From contig NZ_FXTN01000003.1 of NCBI RefSeq assembly GCF_900182595.1, positions 372,001 to 436,000 of the forward strand: 64,000 bases of DNA, read 5' to 3'. The stretch is from Pedobacter westerhofensis. GTDB taxonomy: Bacteria; Bacteroidota; Bacteroidia; Sphingobacteriales; Sphingobacteriaceae. The position numbers and the translations under genes were made by a program. Positions 44,951-54,520 of this stretch are shown here, one piece after another (position 1 is the first letter of the stretch; each line of letters opens with the position of its first letter). Below the pieces are notes generated by a model. The model did no database searches and was not told where the DNA came from. It was given only the letters and a program-made list of their open reading frames with translations.

Positions 44951-45760
44951 TTACTTTAACTGAGTTATAGCCACGACAAGCACCGAAAGAACAGATGCAA
45001 TCACACTAATTGTTTGCAGTTGTGCTGAATTAGTGGCAGATACCTTCTTCTTGTTTGGTTCTACGTAGACTACATCATTCTGTTTCAAATAATAAAATGG
45101 ACTGTTAAAAATATCTGACGAGTTTAAATTCAGTCTTGCAAATTCTTTCTTTCCATTGTTATCTCTTACAATCAAAACATTTTCACGTTTTCCGAAAATC
45201 GTCAAATCACCTGCAAGACTCAGTGCATCTAGTATTGTTACTTTTTCGTTAGGTAAAGTGTAGGCTGAAGGTGAATTTACCTCTCCCAGTACACTAACCT
45301 TAAAATTTGCAAACCTCAATTGAACACTTGGATCCTTGTAAATTGCTCCTACTTTTTCGCGAACTAATTCACGGGCTTGATATGTAGTTAGACCCGCGAC
45401 TTTGATTTTCCCAACGAGCGCTAATTCAATATCACCATTTTTATCAACCAAAAAACCGGTAATTTGCTGTGCAGCAACGGCCGTGTTTGCACTACCTCCT
45501 AACAATGGTGAAGAAGAAGCCTGATTTATTATTGCTCCACTCTGCGGATTTAATGTAAATACATTTATACTTAGTATATCGTCCGCTTGTATTGTAGGCT
45601 CTGTAAATGCGGCAGCATTTTCTAATTTAGCTTGATCAACACTCTGTATATCTTGAAAATATGCTATTTTCTTACTACTTACACATGAGGTTGCTAGTAA
45701 AATTACTAAGAAAATAACCGTAATTTTAGACAAAATAATGGATCTGTTCAATGTATTCAT
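44951..45760 (-). CDS. Wza-like polysaccharide export lipoprotein
   Basis: The product has 269 residues from the ATG at 45760 (MNTLNRSIILSK). The lipobox LLATSC gives Cys26. A polysaccharide-export domain follows (DDILSINVFTLNPQ) and one SLBB domain (FKVSVLGEVNSPSAYTLPNE). A C-terminal helix (IASVLSVLVVAI) may reach the membrane. It would form the outer-membrane pore for the set A polysaccharide. A longer frame to 45895 exists but would bury the lipoprotein signal 45 residues inside, so it was not chosen. Confidence 0.9.
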   Translation of the reverse strand: MNTLNRSIILSKITVIFLVILLATSCVSSKKIAYFQDIQSVDQAKLENAAAFTEPTIQADDILSINVFTLNPQSGAIINQASSSPLLGGSANTAVAAQQITGFLVDKNGDIELALVGKIKVAGLTTYQARELVREKVGAIYKDPSVQLRFANFKVSVLGEVNSPSAYTLPNEKVTILDALSLAGDLTIFGKRENVLIVRDNNGKKEFARLNLNSSDIFNSPFYYLKQNDVVYVEPNKKKVSATNSAQLQTISVIASVLSVLVVAITQLK

Positions 45761-45854
45761 AGTTAATGACTGGTTTAAATCCCGATTAGGATTTATAAAC
45801 AAGGTTGCAAACTTAGTGATTTTAATGTAAAAATTTTCATGAGGGTCATTTCTT

Positions 45855-46583
45855 TCATCCAAAAAGTTCCATATTTTTGAATTGATAATACCCAATTAAT
45901 TTGTGTAATTCCCCACTTTTTATAACCCTGTCAAGCAAGCTTAAATGCTTATCATGGTGCAAATCGGTTCCTGCTAAGTCATAAAGTTCTTTGCTTAATA
46001 AATATTCAGTAGCTTGTTTCACTCCTTTTCCATAATATCCAGTTATAGATAACAGGTTTAGCTGGAAATAACAGCCCATTTCTCTCAACCTATGGTATCG
46101 AGTAATATTGCCATGATAAAAATTATACCTCTCTGGATGCGCAAGGATTACCTTGTATCCTTTCACCTGTAAATCAAAGATCACCTGTTCAATGTTTGGA
46201 GTTTCGGATAAGTAAGACATCTCGATTAAAATGTGCTTATCAGGTAAACACAACAATTCATCCCCGATATTAAAACTATAGTCGACCATATGCTCCGCCG
46301 CCGCCCCACCAATAAGGTTAATATTTGAGGAGTCAAGCGCATCTGTTAATAGCTTCAAAGAATTCAGTATACTTTCTTTAGTATTTGGATATAATTCCCC
46401 AAATATATGTGGAGTAAAAAACATTTTCTGAAAGCCCAGATCATGTAAACTTCGCACATATGTCAATGACTGTTCCACATTCTTTGACCCATCATCAATG
46501 CCTGGCAAAATATGTGAATGTATATCTGGGCCCAACCAATTAATATCCGTAACTAAATTACGCTTTTTAAAAAAACTAAACAT
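45855..46583 (-). CDS. PHP-type tyrosine-protein phosphatase (CpsB/YwqE-like)
   Basis: The product has 242 residues. DIHSHILPGIDDGSKN at 20-35 carries the metal-binding H22-x-H24 and acidic residues, and further motifs are FTPHIFGELYPNTKES, HPERYNFY and DLAGTDLHHDKH. Such metal-dependent PHP phosphatases dephosphorylate BY-kinases. Its likely partner is the Wzc kinase two genes on. It replaces the low-molecular-weight Wzb phosphatase of enterobacteria. Spacing to the Wzi gene is 15 bp. Confidence 0.9.
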   Translation of the reverse strand: MFSFFKKRNLVTDINWLGPDIHSHILPGIDDGSKNVEQSLTYVRSLHDLGFQKMFFTPHIFGELYPNTKESILNSLKLLTDALDSSNINLIGGAAAEHMVDYSFNIGDELLCLPDKHILIEMSYLSETPNIEQVIFDLQVKGYKVILAHPERYNFYHGNITRYHRLREMGCYFQLNLLSITGYYGKGVKQATEYLLSKELYDLAGTDLHHDKHLSLLDRVIKSGELHKLIGYYQFKNMELFG

Positions 46584-46598
46584 ATGACCACATCCTCA

Positions 46599-48290
46599 TT
46601 ATAATCTATAAAGAATTCCCACTTTAATGTGAACGTTATTTACATCTTGTTTATTCCAATCCCAATAGCTCACACCTGACTGCCATTGATACTGATAATT
46701 CAATGATCTTATGTACACTAATTGAGAATTCAAGACAAATTTTTTATATGTCCATGCAAAATTTCCAGCGACAGATAGATCTACCCAATGCCTGTTTATA
46801 TATTGATTCTTATCTGCAGACGCATATGCGAAATCGTAAAAAAGATCATTGTTATTTACTAACCTTTCAAAGGTTAGCCCAATCTTTTTCAATCCTTTTA
46901 CCCAATTCACATCAAGTGATTGCAAGTTACTTCCAGGGCCAATACCGGCACCTAAAACTTGACCATAATTTGTATAACCGTCAGACACCTGAGAATGTTC
47001 ATACCATGGCGGAGAGGCTCTGGTAGTAGCAGTAGTTGATCGCTGTAACTGCGTAAACTCTACACCTAATTGAATATATTCGTCTGACCTTCTCAATGGA
47101 ACTAGCTTTCTAAATCCAACAATGTAAGCACGACTATGTTCAGGTTCGACTAAACCATCTCTTGAGTCATAAGAATGGTCATTGCGTCCAAATTCAAAAT
47201 AAATCTCTGCCTTACTTTCCGGCAAAACATATCTCGTGAAGAATGCAATGTATTGATCTCGGGCAGCAGCATCCTCAGCATTAGTTCCATCAGCCAAATT
47301 ATAGGAAGATTTTTCAGGAGCTTTGAAGATCGGGAAATAATCTCCGAAACTAGAACCCATGTCTCGTTTATTGACTGTGAATGTCCGGTCCAACCCAAGA
47401 AAGAAATTTGGAATCCATTTTGGTTGATAGGTAACAACTAAACCATTAAAATATCGCCAGTCCTTAGGTCTGCTGACAAATTCCGGCCCAGTGGGAGAAG
47501 GAACACCTGATTGATCAAGACGGCCCGAAACTATTTGCGCTTCAAAGGATCCAATATATGTACCAATAGGTCTAACCGTATTTAATGTAAGGTGTTTAAA
47601 CCCCGAGGCGTTATTACTCATTAATAAGGAACTCCTCACACCTGGTCCCCACCATAAATTTTCATTAGACAATCCCAACGAGACCGGCCCTTGAGTTAAC
47701 CTTATACTACTTTGTCCCCACGATACTTTACTGTAAGTACCATCCCCAAAACGATCAGGTAGATCGATACTATTGTAAGTCCTTGCAATTGGCGTATTCC
47801 AATATACACCGTTGGGCGCATCACTTAGTTTTTGAAAAGTTTTATTCTCTGCGAAAACGTATTCAGGCCTTAATTGAATTGTTAAGGGACCAAGTTGTGC
47901 CATCAACCCCGCGGAAATCTGAGTTTCATAACCGCGGGCTTGTACCATAGATCCATCATTTATTCCATATGGATGATGCGTATTTTCCTGATTTTGCCAT
48001 ACTACGGGCAGGACATAAACTTTTAATTTAGTTCCAGGATCTGAATAAATAAGCTTCATGAAATCATTTACATGGAAATTTCCATCGTGATTCAGATCGA
48101 AATTTTTATCAGGCGATGTAAAAATAGGCCTGATCATGTAAGAGCTTTTAGACGTATCCTTTCCCAAGAGTTGCTGCCTCCTATAAGCATCTTCCACGTT
48201 GTCAAGTAAACCAACAGGTATAGTTTGCGCAATAACGACCGATCTAAGGGACGCTAAAAATAGTATTATAAGTAAAGACCTTATTCTCAT
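46599..48290 (-). CDS. Capsule assembly Wzi family outer-membrane protein
   Basis: The product has 563 residues with a signal peptide (about 1-22, VVIAQ). The body is an aromatic, beta-barrel-rich sequence (for example WGQSSIRLTQGPVSLGLSNE, WWGPGVRSSLLMSNNASGF) that fits Wzi proteins, which anchor polysaccharide at the cell surface. Near the N-terminus DLNHDGNFHVNDF at 65-77 matches an EF-hand or dockerin-like calcium loop. It ends on a beta strand (IKVGILYRL). It is followed by the phosphatase gene and preceded by the RemB-like gene. Confidence 0.85.
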   Translation of the reverse strand: MRIRSLLIILFLASLRSVVIAQTIPVGLLDNVEDAYRRQQLLGKDTSKSSYMIRPIFTSPDKNFDLNHDGNFHVNDFMKLIYSDPGTKLKVYVLPVVWQNQENTHHPYGINDGSMVQARGYETQISAGLMAQLGPLTIQLRPEYVFAENKTFQKLSDAPNGVYWNTPIARTYNSIDLPDRFGDGTYSKVSWGQSSIRLTQGPVSLGLSNENLWWGPGVRSSLLMSNNASGFKHLTLNTVRPIGTYIGSFEAQIVSGRLDQSGVPSPTGPEFVSRPKDWRYFNGLVVTYQPKWIPNFFLGLDRTFTVNKRDMGSSFGDYFPIFKAPEKSSYNLADGTNAEDAAARDQYIAFFTRYVLPESKAEIYFEFGRNDHSYDSRDGLVEPEHSRAYIVGFRKLVPLRRSDEYIQLGVEFTQLQRSTTATTRASPPWYEHSQVSDGYTNYGQVLGAGIGPGSNLQSLDVNWVKGLKKIGLTFERLVNNNDLFYDFAYASADKNQYINRHWVDLSVAGNFAWTYKKFVLNSQLVYIRSLNYQYQWQSGVSYWDWNKQDVNNVHIKVGILYRL

Positions 48291-48307
48291 GTAGTATAAT
48301 TTATGAT

Positions 48308-49924
48308 TTAAAAATCGGTATAAAGGCTTCTGAACGTACTGCGCAGACCGATCGTAAAGAGACCAGTATTAGTTTGTGAAACTGCATTATGTTCTTTCCT
48401 GTAAATTCCTCCCAGTTCTATTCTCAAGTTATATTTTGGATTTAATACGTATGCTACTTTCGCTTCTGCATAATACAAATTAGTCCCTATCCCCTGACCA
48501 ATAGAGTTTCCATATTCAGAGACCCTAGTATCATAAGTTTTAAAGATATCGCCACCATAATTTAACCCGTCAGGATCTAGTCCATAACGTGCGTATAGCA
48601 GCTCACCGCTAAAGTCAAATCTCTTGTAACTATAGTTCAACTGCCCTATAAATTCCCGGAAATTAGCCCCAAATGGATCAGCAAGTGCCTGATTCATCGC
48701 AGCATAATTGGATAAACGTTCAAAATGAGAATAGGTGTATGGCCTCGCAGTATTAAACTCTACCAGGTAATTCAATTTATTTACTTTAAATAAGTCAGAA
48801 CCTCTGGCACCTAACTGTAAAGCCCATTTGTTAGCCCAATAACCATTTCCCGCAAATATCTCCTTAAGGGTGAATTCATCAAACATAAATTGACTGTACA
48901 AAGTCGTTTTATCAAAAAGCTCGTATTTGAAGTTGAATCCGAGACGAATTTTGTCAGGCGAAAGGGCATTGTTTTCTTCAATAGAACGAATAAAAGCGAA
49001 AGGTTGAGCGTAGCTAAAATCAAATCCTCTTTTACCTTCCGGCTCGGAATCAGCCCAGGTAACAGCCTGGAAAAAACCAATAGACAACCTTTTGTTTACG
49101 TTCCAATCAACATAATGGATCGCATTCCACTTACCTCTTGAACCCAGTCTTCTGTCGTCAGTTAATGGTTCTGCTCCAGGATCAAGCATATAGGCAAAGA
49201 TAGTTTGGTAGGTTACGCTACCTAGTGTGGCACGCAATCTCAGGAAGGAATATGGGGCTGCATTATCACTCAATAAAATAGATCTGTAACCATCACCAAT
49301 AAAATTCTTGTCATAACCTAAAGCCAGATTTAGATGCTTATTGGCCGTATATGAAATTAAGGCCGTAGCATAAGTATAGTCCTTTGTTTTACGGTCAAGT
49401 TTTTCACCGCCGGCTTGTCCAGGTACAACCTCGTTTTTTTCAATGAAATTGGTGTAATAATTAGAGAACTGAGCCTGGTTTTCATAGGCACTGGTATAGA
49501 ATGAAAACTTTTTCCCAACGTTTCCACCAAACTGAAATCCTCTGGTGTTTAACCAGGTATTCCTGTTATCCTTAAAATCTTTGCCAATAGTAAGATCAGG
49601 GAGAAAATCTGCATATACGTTGTAATCATCGTCTTTCCATTGCAGAAGATGCTCCTGTGTGAATTTTCTTCTCAACCATGTTCTATGATTCACGGAATCC
49701 ACTCCTTCATTCATTAACTCCTGATATCTTCCAACAAGCGTGGTATCATCTGAATAATATCCTTTTATAGAACTATGGAATTTTGAATTCACATCGTAGA
49801 CTGATTTATTGAATTTTTGATAAAACTGATAAGAGTAAGGAAGATTTTGGTTAGGAGTTTGCTCCTGTGCAGTTGCCGAAAAGCAAAATAACACAAAGAT
49901 AAAAGGAAGTAAAAAATTTCTCAT
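48308..49924 (-). CDS. RemB-like outer-membrane beta-barrel protein
   Basis: The product has 538 residues with a signal peptide (about 1-19, ATAQ). It is rich in Y, F and N, with alternating beta strands throughout, and starts like the gliding-motility protein RemB of Flavobacterium (NLPYSYQFYQKFNKSVY...HSSIKGY). The real function outside gliding species is unclear. Similar genes lie beside Wzi genes in Bacteroidota polysaccharide clusters, so a role in anchoring or exporting polysaccharide is plausible. It is 17 bp downstream of the dehydratase gene. Confidence 0.75.
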   Translation of the reverse strand: MRNFLLPFIFVLFCFSATAQEQTPNQNLPYSYQFYQKFNKSVYDVNSKFHSSIKGYYSDDTTLVGRYQELMNEGVDSVNHRTWLRRKFTQEHLLQWKDDDYNVYADFLPDLTIGKDFKDNRNTWLNTRGFQFGGNVGKKFSFYTSAYENQAQFSNYYTNFIEKNEVVPGQAGGEKLDRKTKDYTYATALISYTANKHLNLALGYDKNFIGDGYRSILLSDNAAPYSFLRLRATLGSVTYQTIFAYMLDPGAEPLTDDRRLGSRGKWNAIHYVDWNVNKRLSIGFFQAVTWADSEPEGKRGFDFSYAQPFAFIRSIEENNALSPDKIRLGFNFKYELFDKTTLYSQFMFDEFTLKEIFAGNGYWANKWALQLGARGSDLFKVNKLNYLVEFNTARPYTYSHFERLSNYAAMNQALADPFGANFREFIGQLNYSYKRFDFSGELLYARYGLDPDGLNYGGDIFKTYDTRVSEYGNSIGQGIGTNLYYAEAKVAYVLNPKYNLRIELGGIYRKEHNAVSQTNTGLFTIGLRSTFRSLYTDF

Positions 49925-49940
49925 ATAATTGAAATATCAT

Positions 49941-51884
49941 TTAAACAGATTCATTCAAACGATCTAGCTCCTCAAAAATAGAGTTTTTACTCTTATATTC
50001 TTGTACTAATTCCTTCATTTTAATTACAACCTGTCTGTCATTGTTAGCTTTTGCTGACTCAATCAGATCATAGATCTGGTCAACAACTTCATTAAATTTG
50101 TATTCCCTTACCTTTCCGATCATGATCTTCTCATGATGCGTAGGCATGGTATTTTCATTATCGTTCAGCAGTTCCTCAAACAATTTTTCGCCTGGCCTTA
50201 GACCGGTATATTGAATTTTGATATCGTGATTAGGCTCAAGCCCTGCCAGCCTGATCATCTTTTTGGCGAGTTCTACGATTTTAACTGATTTACCCATATC
50301 AAAAATGAAGATCTCGCCTCCTCGGCCCATCCAGCCAGCCTCTAATACTAGTCGGCATGCTTCTGGTATGGTCATAAAAAAGCGGGTGATTTCAGGATGG
50401 GTAACAGTAATAGGACCACCCTTTTCGATCTGCTGTTTAAAGCGTGGTATTACGGAGCCGTTTGAGCCAAGGACGTTGCCAAAGCGCGTAGTAATAAATT
50501 TAGTGATAGGTTTAACATTCAGTTCATTGATAAAACTCAATCCATTACTGAATATAAAGTTATCAGAGTGAAGGGTTTTGTTCAGAGACTGCACATAAAT
50601 TTCGGCTACGCGTTTGGAAGCCCCCATTACATTTGTTGGATTCACTGCCTTGTCCGTGGAAATCATTACAAACTTGCGAACGCCGTATTTGACAGAAAGA
50701 TCAGCAATGATCTTGGTACCAAGAACATTTACTTTGATAGCTTCAGAGGGATTGTCCTCCATCAAAGGTACATGTTTGTAAGCAGCCGCATGGTAAACAT
50801 AATGAGGTTTGTAAGTTGCAAACAGATGTTCCATTCTTTGTTTATCTCTTACATCACCGATAAAAGCATGGAAATTTTTAACCTGGTGATCATCACCCAG
50901 CTCGAGATACAGGTCGTGTAAAGCTGTTTCAGACTGGTCGTTCAAAATAATGAGGCTGGTTTCAAACTTTAAAAGCTGTCTGACTATTTCACTACCTATA
51001 GATCCTGCAGCACCGGTGATCAGGATCCGTTGTTGATTTAGTTGTTCCTGAATACCTTCAACATCAATCTGTATAGATTTACGATTGAGCAAATCCTCTA
51101 TATTAATGTTTTGTATCTGAGTGGATTGTAACTTGCCCCCCATCCACACGTCAACAGGCGGAATATTCAGCACAAGTACATCCTGTTCAAGGCATGCATC
51201 TACTATTTGATTTTTTCTTTCAATTGGAATAGTATATGAAGCAAATATGATTTCGTCAACGCCATTTGAAGCAATGATATCTTCTAACGTTTTTGCATCC
51301 AGAATCTTTACACCATCAATGGTTTTCCCCACTTTACGTTCGTCATCATCAACAAAGGCGACTATATTTTTATTAACCCTTGGATCGTGGTCAAATGTAC
51401 GCTTAGTTGCAACGCCTGCTTCTCCTGCACCATAAATAATCACCCTCATCTTATCGAGATTCAGATTTTTGATATATAAAAAGAAATATTTAACTAAAAC
51501 ACGATAGGTGATTAATAACAGGAAGCTAACGAGACCGCTCAAAATAATCACAGTTGGAGAAACCAGGTACCGGCCAGTAAACACCAGAGTCAAAGCATTA
51601 ATGATAAGGGTACTGCCACTGCTGATCGTAATGGCAAACAATATCCTGAAGATATCCTGCGCACTGGTATAACGTAAAATACCGGAAAATGATTTTACAT
51701 ACAGGAAGACAATGGTGTTAATCACAGTAGTGATTACAATATTTGTGAGGTACTCATTATTGTCGATGGCATCGAGTTCGAAGTTATATTTTATCAAATA
51801 ACCTACACTTAAGGCTATTATGCATATAGCCAAATCAAGCAGAAAGATTATCCATCTAGGAACTATATTTATTTTAGCAAACAA
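49941..51884 (-). CDS. Membrane nucleotide-sugar 4,6-dehydratase (CapD/PglF type)
   Basis: The product has 647 residues. Four membrane helices (about 12-135) and a first Rossmann-like domain (GAGEAG at 152-157) precede the catalytic domain: TGAAGSIGSE at 290-299, STDKAVNPTNVMGASKR at 409-425 and GRGGEIFIFDMG. The usual catalytic tyrosine is Met420, as in the large membrane-bound family. It likely forms UDP-4-keto-6-deoxy-GlcNAc or a related intermediate for bacillosamine- or QuiNAc-like sugars. It follows the initiating transferase gene by 30 bp. Confidence 0.92.
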   Translation of the reverse strand: MFAKINIVPRWIIFLLDLAICIIALSVGYLIKYNFELDAIDNNEYLTNIVITTVINTIVFLYVKSFSGILRYTSAQDIFRILFAITISSGSTLIINALTLVFTGRYLVSPTVIILSGLVSFLLLITYRVLVKYFFLYIKNLNLDKMRVIIYGAGEAGVATKRTFDHDPRVNKNIVAFVDDDERKVGKTIDGVKILDAKTLEDIIASNGVDEIIFASYTIPIERKNQIVDACLEQDVLVLNIPPVDVWMGGKLQSTQIQNINIEDLLNRKSIQIDVEGIQEQLNQQRILITGAAGSIGSEIVRQLLKFETSLIILNDQSETALHDLYLELGDDHQVKNFHAFIGDVRDKQRMEHLFATYKPHYVYHAAAYKHVPLMEDNPSEAIKVNVLGTKIIADLSVKYGVRKFVMISTDKAVNPTNVMGASKRVAEIYVQSLNKTLHSDNFIFSNGLSFINELNVKPITKFITTRFGNVLGSNGSVIPRFKQQIEKGGPITVTHPEITRFFMTIPEACRLVLEAGWMGRGGEIFIFDMGKSVKIVELAKKMIRLAGLEPNHDIKIQYTGLRPGEKLFEELLNDNENTMPTHHEKIMIGKVREYKFNEVVDQIYDLIESAKANNDRQVVIKMKELVQEYKSKNSIFEELDRLNESV

Positions 51885-51914
51885 AATGTAAAGATTTAAT
51901 CATAAATATTAAGA

Positions 51915-52877
51915 CTACCCTAATAACCTTTTAGTTCCCTCAAACTCAAATCGTAATTTAACAAAAACTATGCCCGACACTGTCATTATGGTTATCATTA
52001 GCCCTACAGATTCTATCCTACTGAATATCAGCACCAAATTCACAACGAACTGGAGTAATATATAAATCAAAGAAACCCTTAATTGAGTGATACCACGGTT
52101 ATTAGACAGGTATTGGTAAAAATGAGTACGGTGAGCTTCGAGGACATTCTCTTTTCTGATGAATCTAAAAATAACTGTTGTTACTACATCTAGTCCATAA
52201 GCCAGCAACAGTAAGATATAGTTAAGATTTTGAGTCTTTAAAATCAGGGCAAGAATAAAATACACCAGTATAAAACCAATGCTTACGCTGCCTATATCAC
52301 CAGCAAAGCATAGGGCCTTTTTTCTAAAATTGAACACAGTGAATACCGCAACGGAAAGCAGCGTGATCAGGATAAGATTTGGATCGGTAAATAATACCAT
52401 ATAAGTATTAATAAACCACAAGGTAATCAAAGTTATTAAACTATACCCCCCTGTGATGCCATTAATTCCATCCATGAAGTTAACCGCATTTATAGTGCCG
52501 ATTGCAAAGAAAAAAGCAAAAAGCATCATATACCAGGGTAGACTAAAAAGATGGAGTTCATAAAACAGCAGACCAACGGAAATCAAATGGATGATCAGGC
52601 GCAATTTGTTATTGACTGGTTTAATATCATCCGCAAAACTGACGATACTAATTAGGAAAAGTCCACATAGAAAATAAATAGATGTGGTTCCAAAGTATAT
52701 GAAATATGCCAGGAGAGCTAAAGGAAAGATGATGCCTCCTCCTCTAATGGTCACATCGGTATGAGAACTACGGATATTGGGTTGATCGATAATATTATAG
52801 TAGGTTGCCAATTTAAAATACAACAACTCAATCACAATGAAAACAGTAATCATAATAAGGATTAGTGAAATGGTCAT
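51915..52877 (-). CDS. MraY/WecA-family undecaprenyl-phosphate sugar-1-phosphate transferase
   Basis: The product has 320 residues with about ten membrane helices. FADD at 81-84 and NFMDGINGITG at 133-143 are the two conserved loops of this family. It links an N-acetylhexosamine-1-phosphate (GlcNAc, FucNAc or QuiNAc) to undecaprenyl phosphate and starts the set B repeat unit. Its neighbours, a 4,6-dehydratase and an epimerase, suggest QuiNAc or FucNAc as the first sugar, as for WbpL. It lies 9 bp after the epimerase gene. Confidence 0.9.
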   Translation of the reverse strand: MTISLILIMITVFIVIELLYFKLATYYNIIDQPNIRSSHTDVTIRGGGIIFPLALLAYFIYFGTTSIYFLCGLFLISIVSFADDIKPVNNKLRLIIHLISVGLLFYELHLFSLPWYMMLFAFFFAIGTINAVNFMDGINGITGGYSLITLITLWFINTYMVLFTDPNLILITLLSVAVFTVFNFRKKALCFAGDIGSVSIGFILVYFILALILKTQNLNYILLLLAYGLDVVTTVIFRFIRKENVLEAHRTHFYQYLSNNRGITQLRVSLIYILLQFVVNLVLIFSRIESVGLMITIMTVSGIVFVKLRFEFEGTKRLLG

Positions 52878-52886
52878 CGGTGATTG

Positions 52887-53774
52887 CTAAATTTTAAAAT
52901 GCTCAGTAACTTTATCTGGATTCCAGCCAAATTTGACTCTCGCTTTGGAATCGTCAAAAGTAAGATCATTAATCATCTTTTTATAATTTTTCCTGTTAAA
53001 AGGTGATCTTTTTCCAATCATGTCACCAAATATTGCAATTAAATTAGCAATCGGACCGGAAAGGCTCATCGGTTTAGATTTGCCCAATTGCCGGGCAATC
53101 AACGCTGATAACTCTTCAAATGAAGGATGATCGCCATCGGTCAGATTGTATATTCCTCCAGCCTGTATTGCCGGCAGAATAGCTTCTGGAACGGATGAAG
53201 CTAAAACCATACTTTTCCTGGCCTTTCCTCCTGCCATATTCAGATAGTACCCTCGCTTAATACCTTTGATCATTGCATTCAGATTTCCGGGTGGATTGGA
53301 TCCGGCTATTAATGGCAGTCTCAAAATTACGCATCGAACATCATTGGTGTTGCACCATTCCTGAACAACTTTTTCGGCAGCGATTTTGCTTTTGCCATAA
53401 GGGTCTGTCGCTTCCAGAGGATGTTCCTCACTGATCAGTTTTCCTGTATCCTGCCCATAAACAGCAATTGTACTGATAAAAACAAATGCATACGGTAGTT
53501 GTATATTGTTTGACAGTGCGGTCAAAAGATTTTGTGTGCCCTGCACATTAATAGCATAAAAATCCCGTTCTTCATCAATCGTACGGGGAACCATATGTGC
53601 TTTTCCCGCAGCATGTATCACAATATCAGCCACAGGTAACTCAGGAACATCCTGATCTAAACAGGCGAGGATATCACCTTTTGTTCTTCCAAGCTTTACG
53701 ACGGCTTCTTCTTTGAAATAACGGGCGATATGCGAGCCAAGAAAACCAGAAGCTCCTGTTAATATAATCTTCAT
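52887..53774 (-). CDS. NAD-dependent epimerase/dehydratase (4-keto reductase-like, WbpV/K type)
   Basis: The product has 295 residues. NAD-binding TGASGFLG at 6-13 and YGKSKIAAEKVV with the Y-x3-K pair define a short-chain dehydrogenase. Position between GT2 and the WecA-like transferase is as for WbpV/WbpK, which reduce UDP-4-keto-6-deoxy-HexNAc to QuiNAc or FucNAc. It would use the product of the 4,6-dehydratase at 49941. Assignment is by context and size; other sugar epimerase activities are possible. It overlaps the following gene by 4 nt. Confidence 0.78.
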   Translation of the reverse strand: MKIILTGASGFLGSHIARYFKEEAVVKLGRTKGDILACLDQDVPELPVADIVIHAAGKAHMVPRTIDEERDFYAINVQGTQNLLTALSNNIQLPYAFVFISTIAVYGQDTGKLISEEHPLEATDPYGKSKIAAEKVVQEWCNTNDVRCVILRLPLIAGSNPPGNLNAMIKGIKRGYYLNMAGGKARKSMVLASSVPEAILPAIQAGGIYNLTDGDHPSFEELSALIARQLGKSKPMSLSGPIANLIAIFGDMIGKRSPFNRKNYKKMINDLTFDDSKARVKFGWNPDKVTEHFKI

Positions 53775-54520
53775 TTTTTAAATTGTGCCAGCTTTTTAAT
53801 CATCCTGGAAAGCATCAATGATGAAGGAGCTTTCAGTTCATTCACTTTCCATGCTTTCAGTATTTCTATGTTCCCCTTAATGATATTCTTCCAGTTTTTG
53901 TTAGTTGCGCCCCCCAAGCGCATCTTCACTAAGACACCTGGCATATATATACTTTTAAAATCAAATTTTTTAAAAATCCTGAGCATAAACTCGTAGTCTG
54001 CAGCCAGCCTAAAGGAAAGGTTAAACATACCGGCTGTTGCATACACTGAACGCCTTAGAAATAGCGACGGATGAGGGGGGACATGTCCATCTTCAAAATA
54101 ATGGTCATAATAAGGCTGGGAATGCCATGTTCTGGCCACTTCGTCAAGATTGTCCTCACGGACATAAACCAGATCGCCATAAACGATATCTGCATCATCA
54201 TGATGTGCAAATACCTGCATCACTTTATCCAGTATCCGGTCATCAGCATAAACATCATCTGAATTGAGAATCCCTATTACATCACCTGTCGCGAGTGCAA
54301 TTCCTTTGTTCATGGCATCATATATTCCGTCATCCAATTCTGAAACGATTTTAAACACCCGATCGCTACAACTATTGATAATTGATATTGTCCTGTCTGT
54401 AGATTTACCATCGATGATGATATATTCTATATCTCCATAAGATTGTTTGGAAACAGAGTTGATGGCATCCAGGATGGTCCGCTCGTTATTAAAAACGACA
54501 GTGATAATTGATAATTTCAT
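53771..54520 (-). CDS. Glycosyltransferase family 2, WcaA-like
   Basis: The product has 249 residues in a GT-A fold: LSIITVVFNNERTILDAINS at 3-22, IEYIIIDGKSTDRT, GIYDAMNKGIALATGDVIGI, and the LNSDDVY metal motif near 85-91. This WcaA/colanic-acid-type GT2 has no added domains. Its start overlaps the stop of the GT4 gene by 1 nt, and its stop overlaps the epimerase ATG by 4 nt. Sugars are unknown. Confidence 0.87.
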   Translation of the reverse strand: MKLSIITVVFNNERTILDAINSVSKQSYGDIEYIIIDGKSTDRTISIINSCSDRVFKIVSELDDGIYDAMNKGIALATGDVIGILNSDDVYADDRILDKVMQVFAHHDDADIVYGDLVYVREDNLDEVARTWHSQPYYDHYFEDGHVPPHPSLFLRRSVYATAGMFNLSFRLAADYEFMLRIFKKFDFKSIYMPGVLVKMRLGGATNKNWKNIIKGNIEILKAWKVNELKAPSSLMLSRMIKKLAQFKK

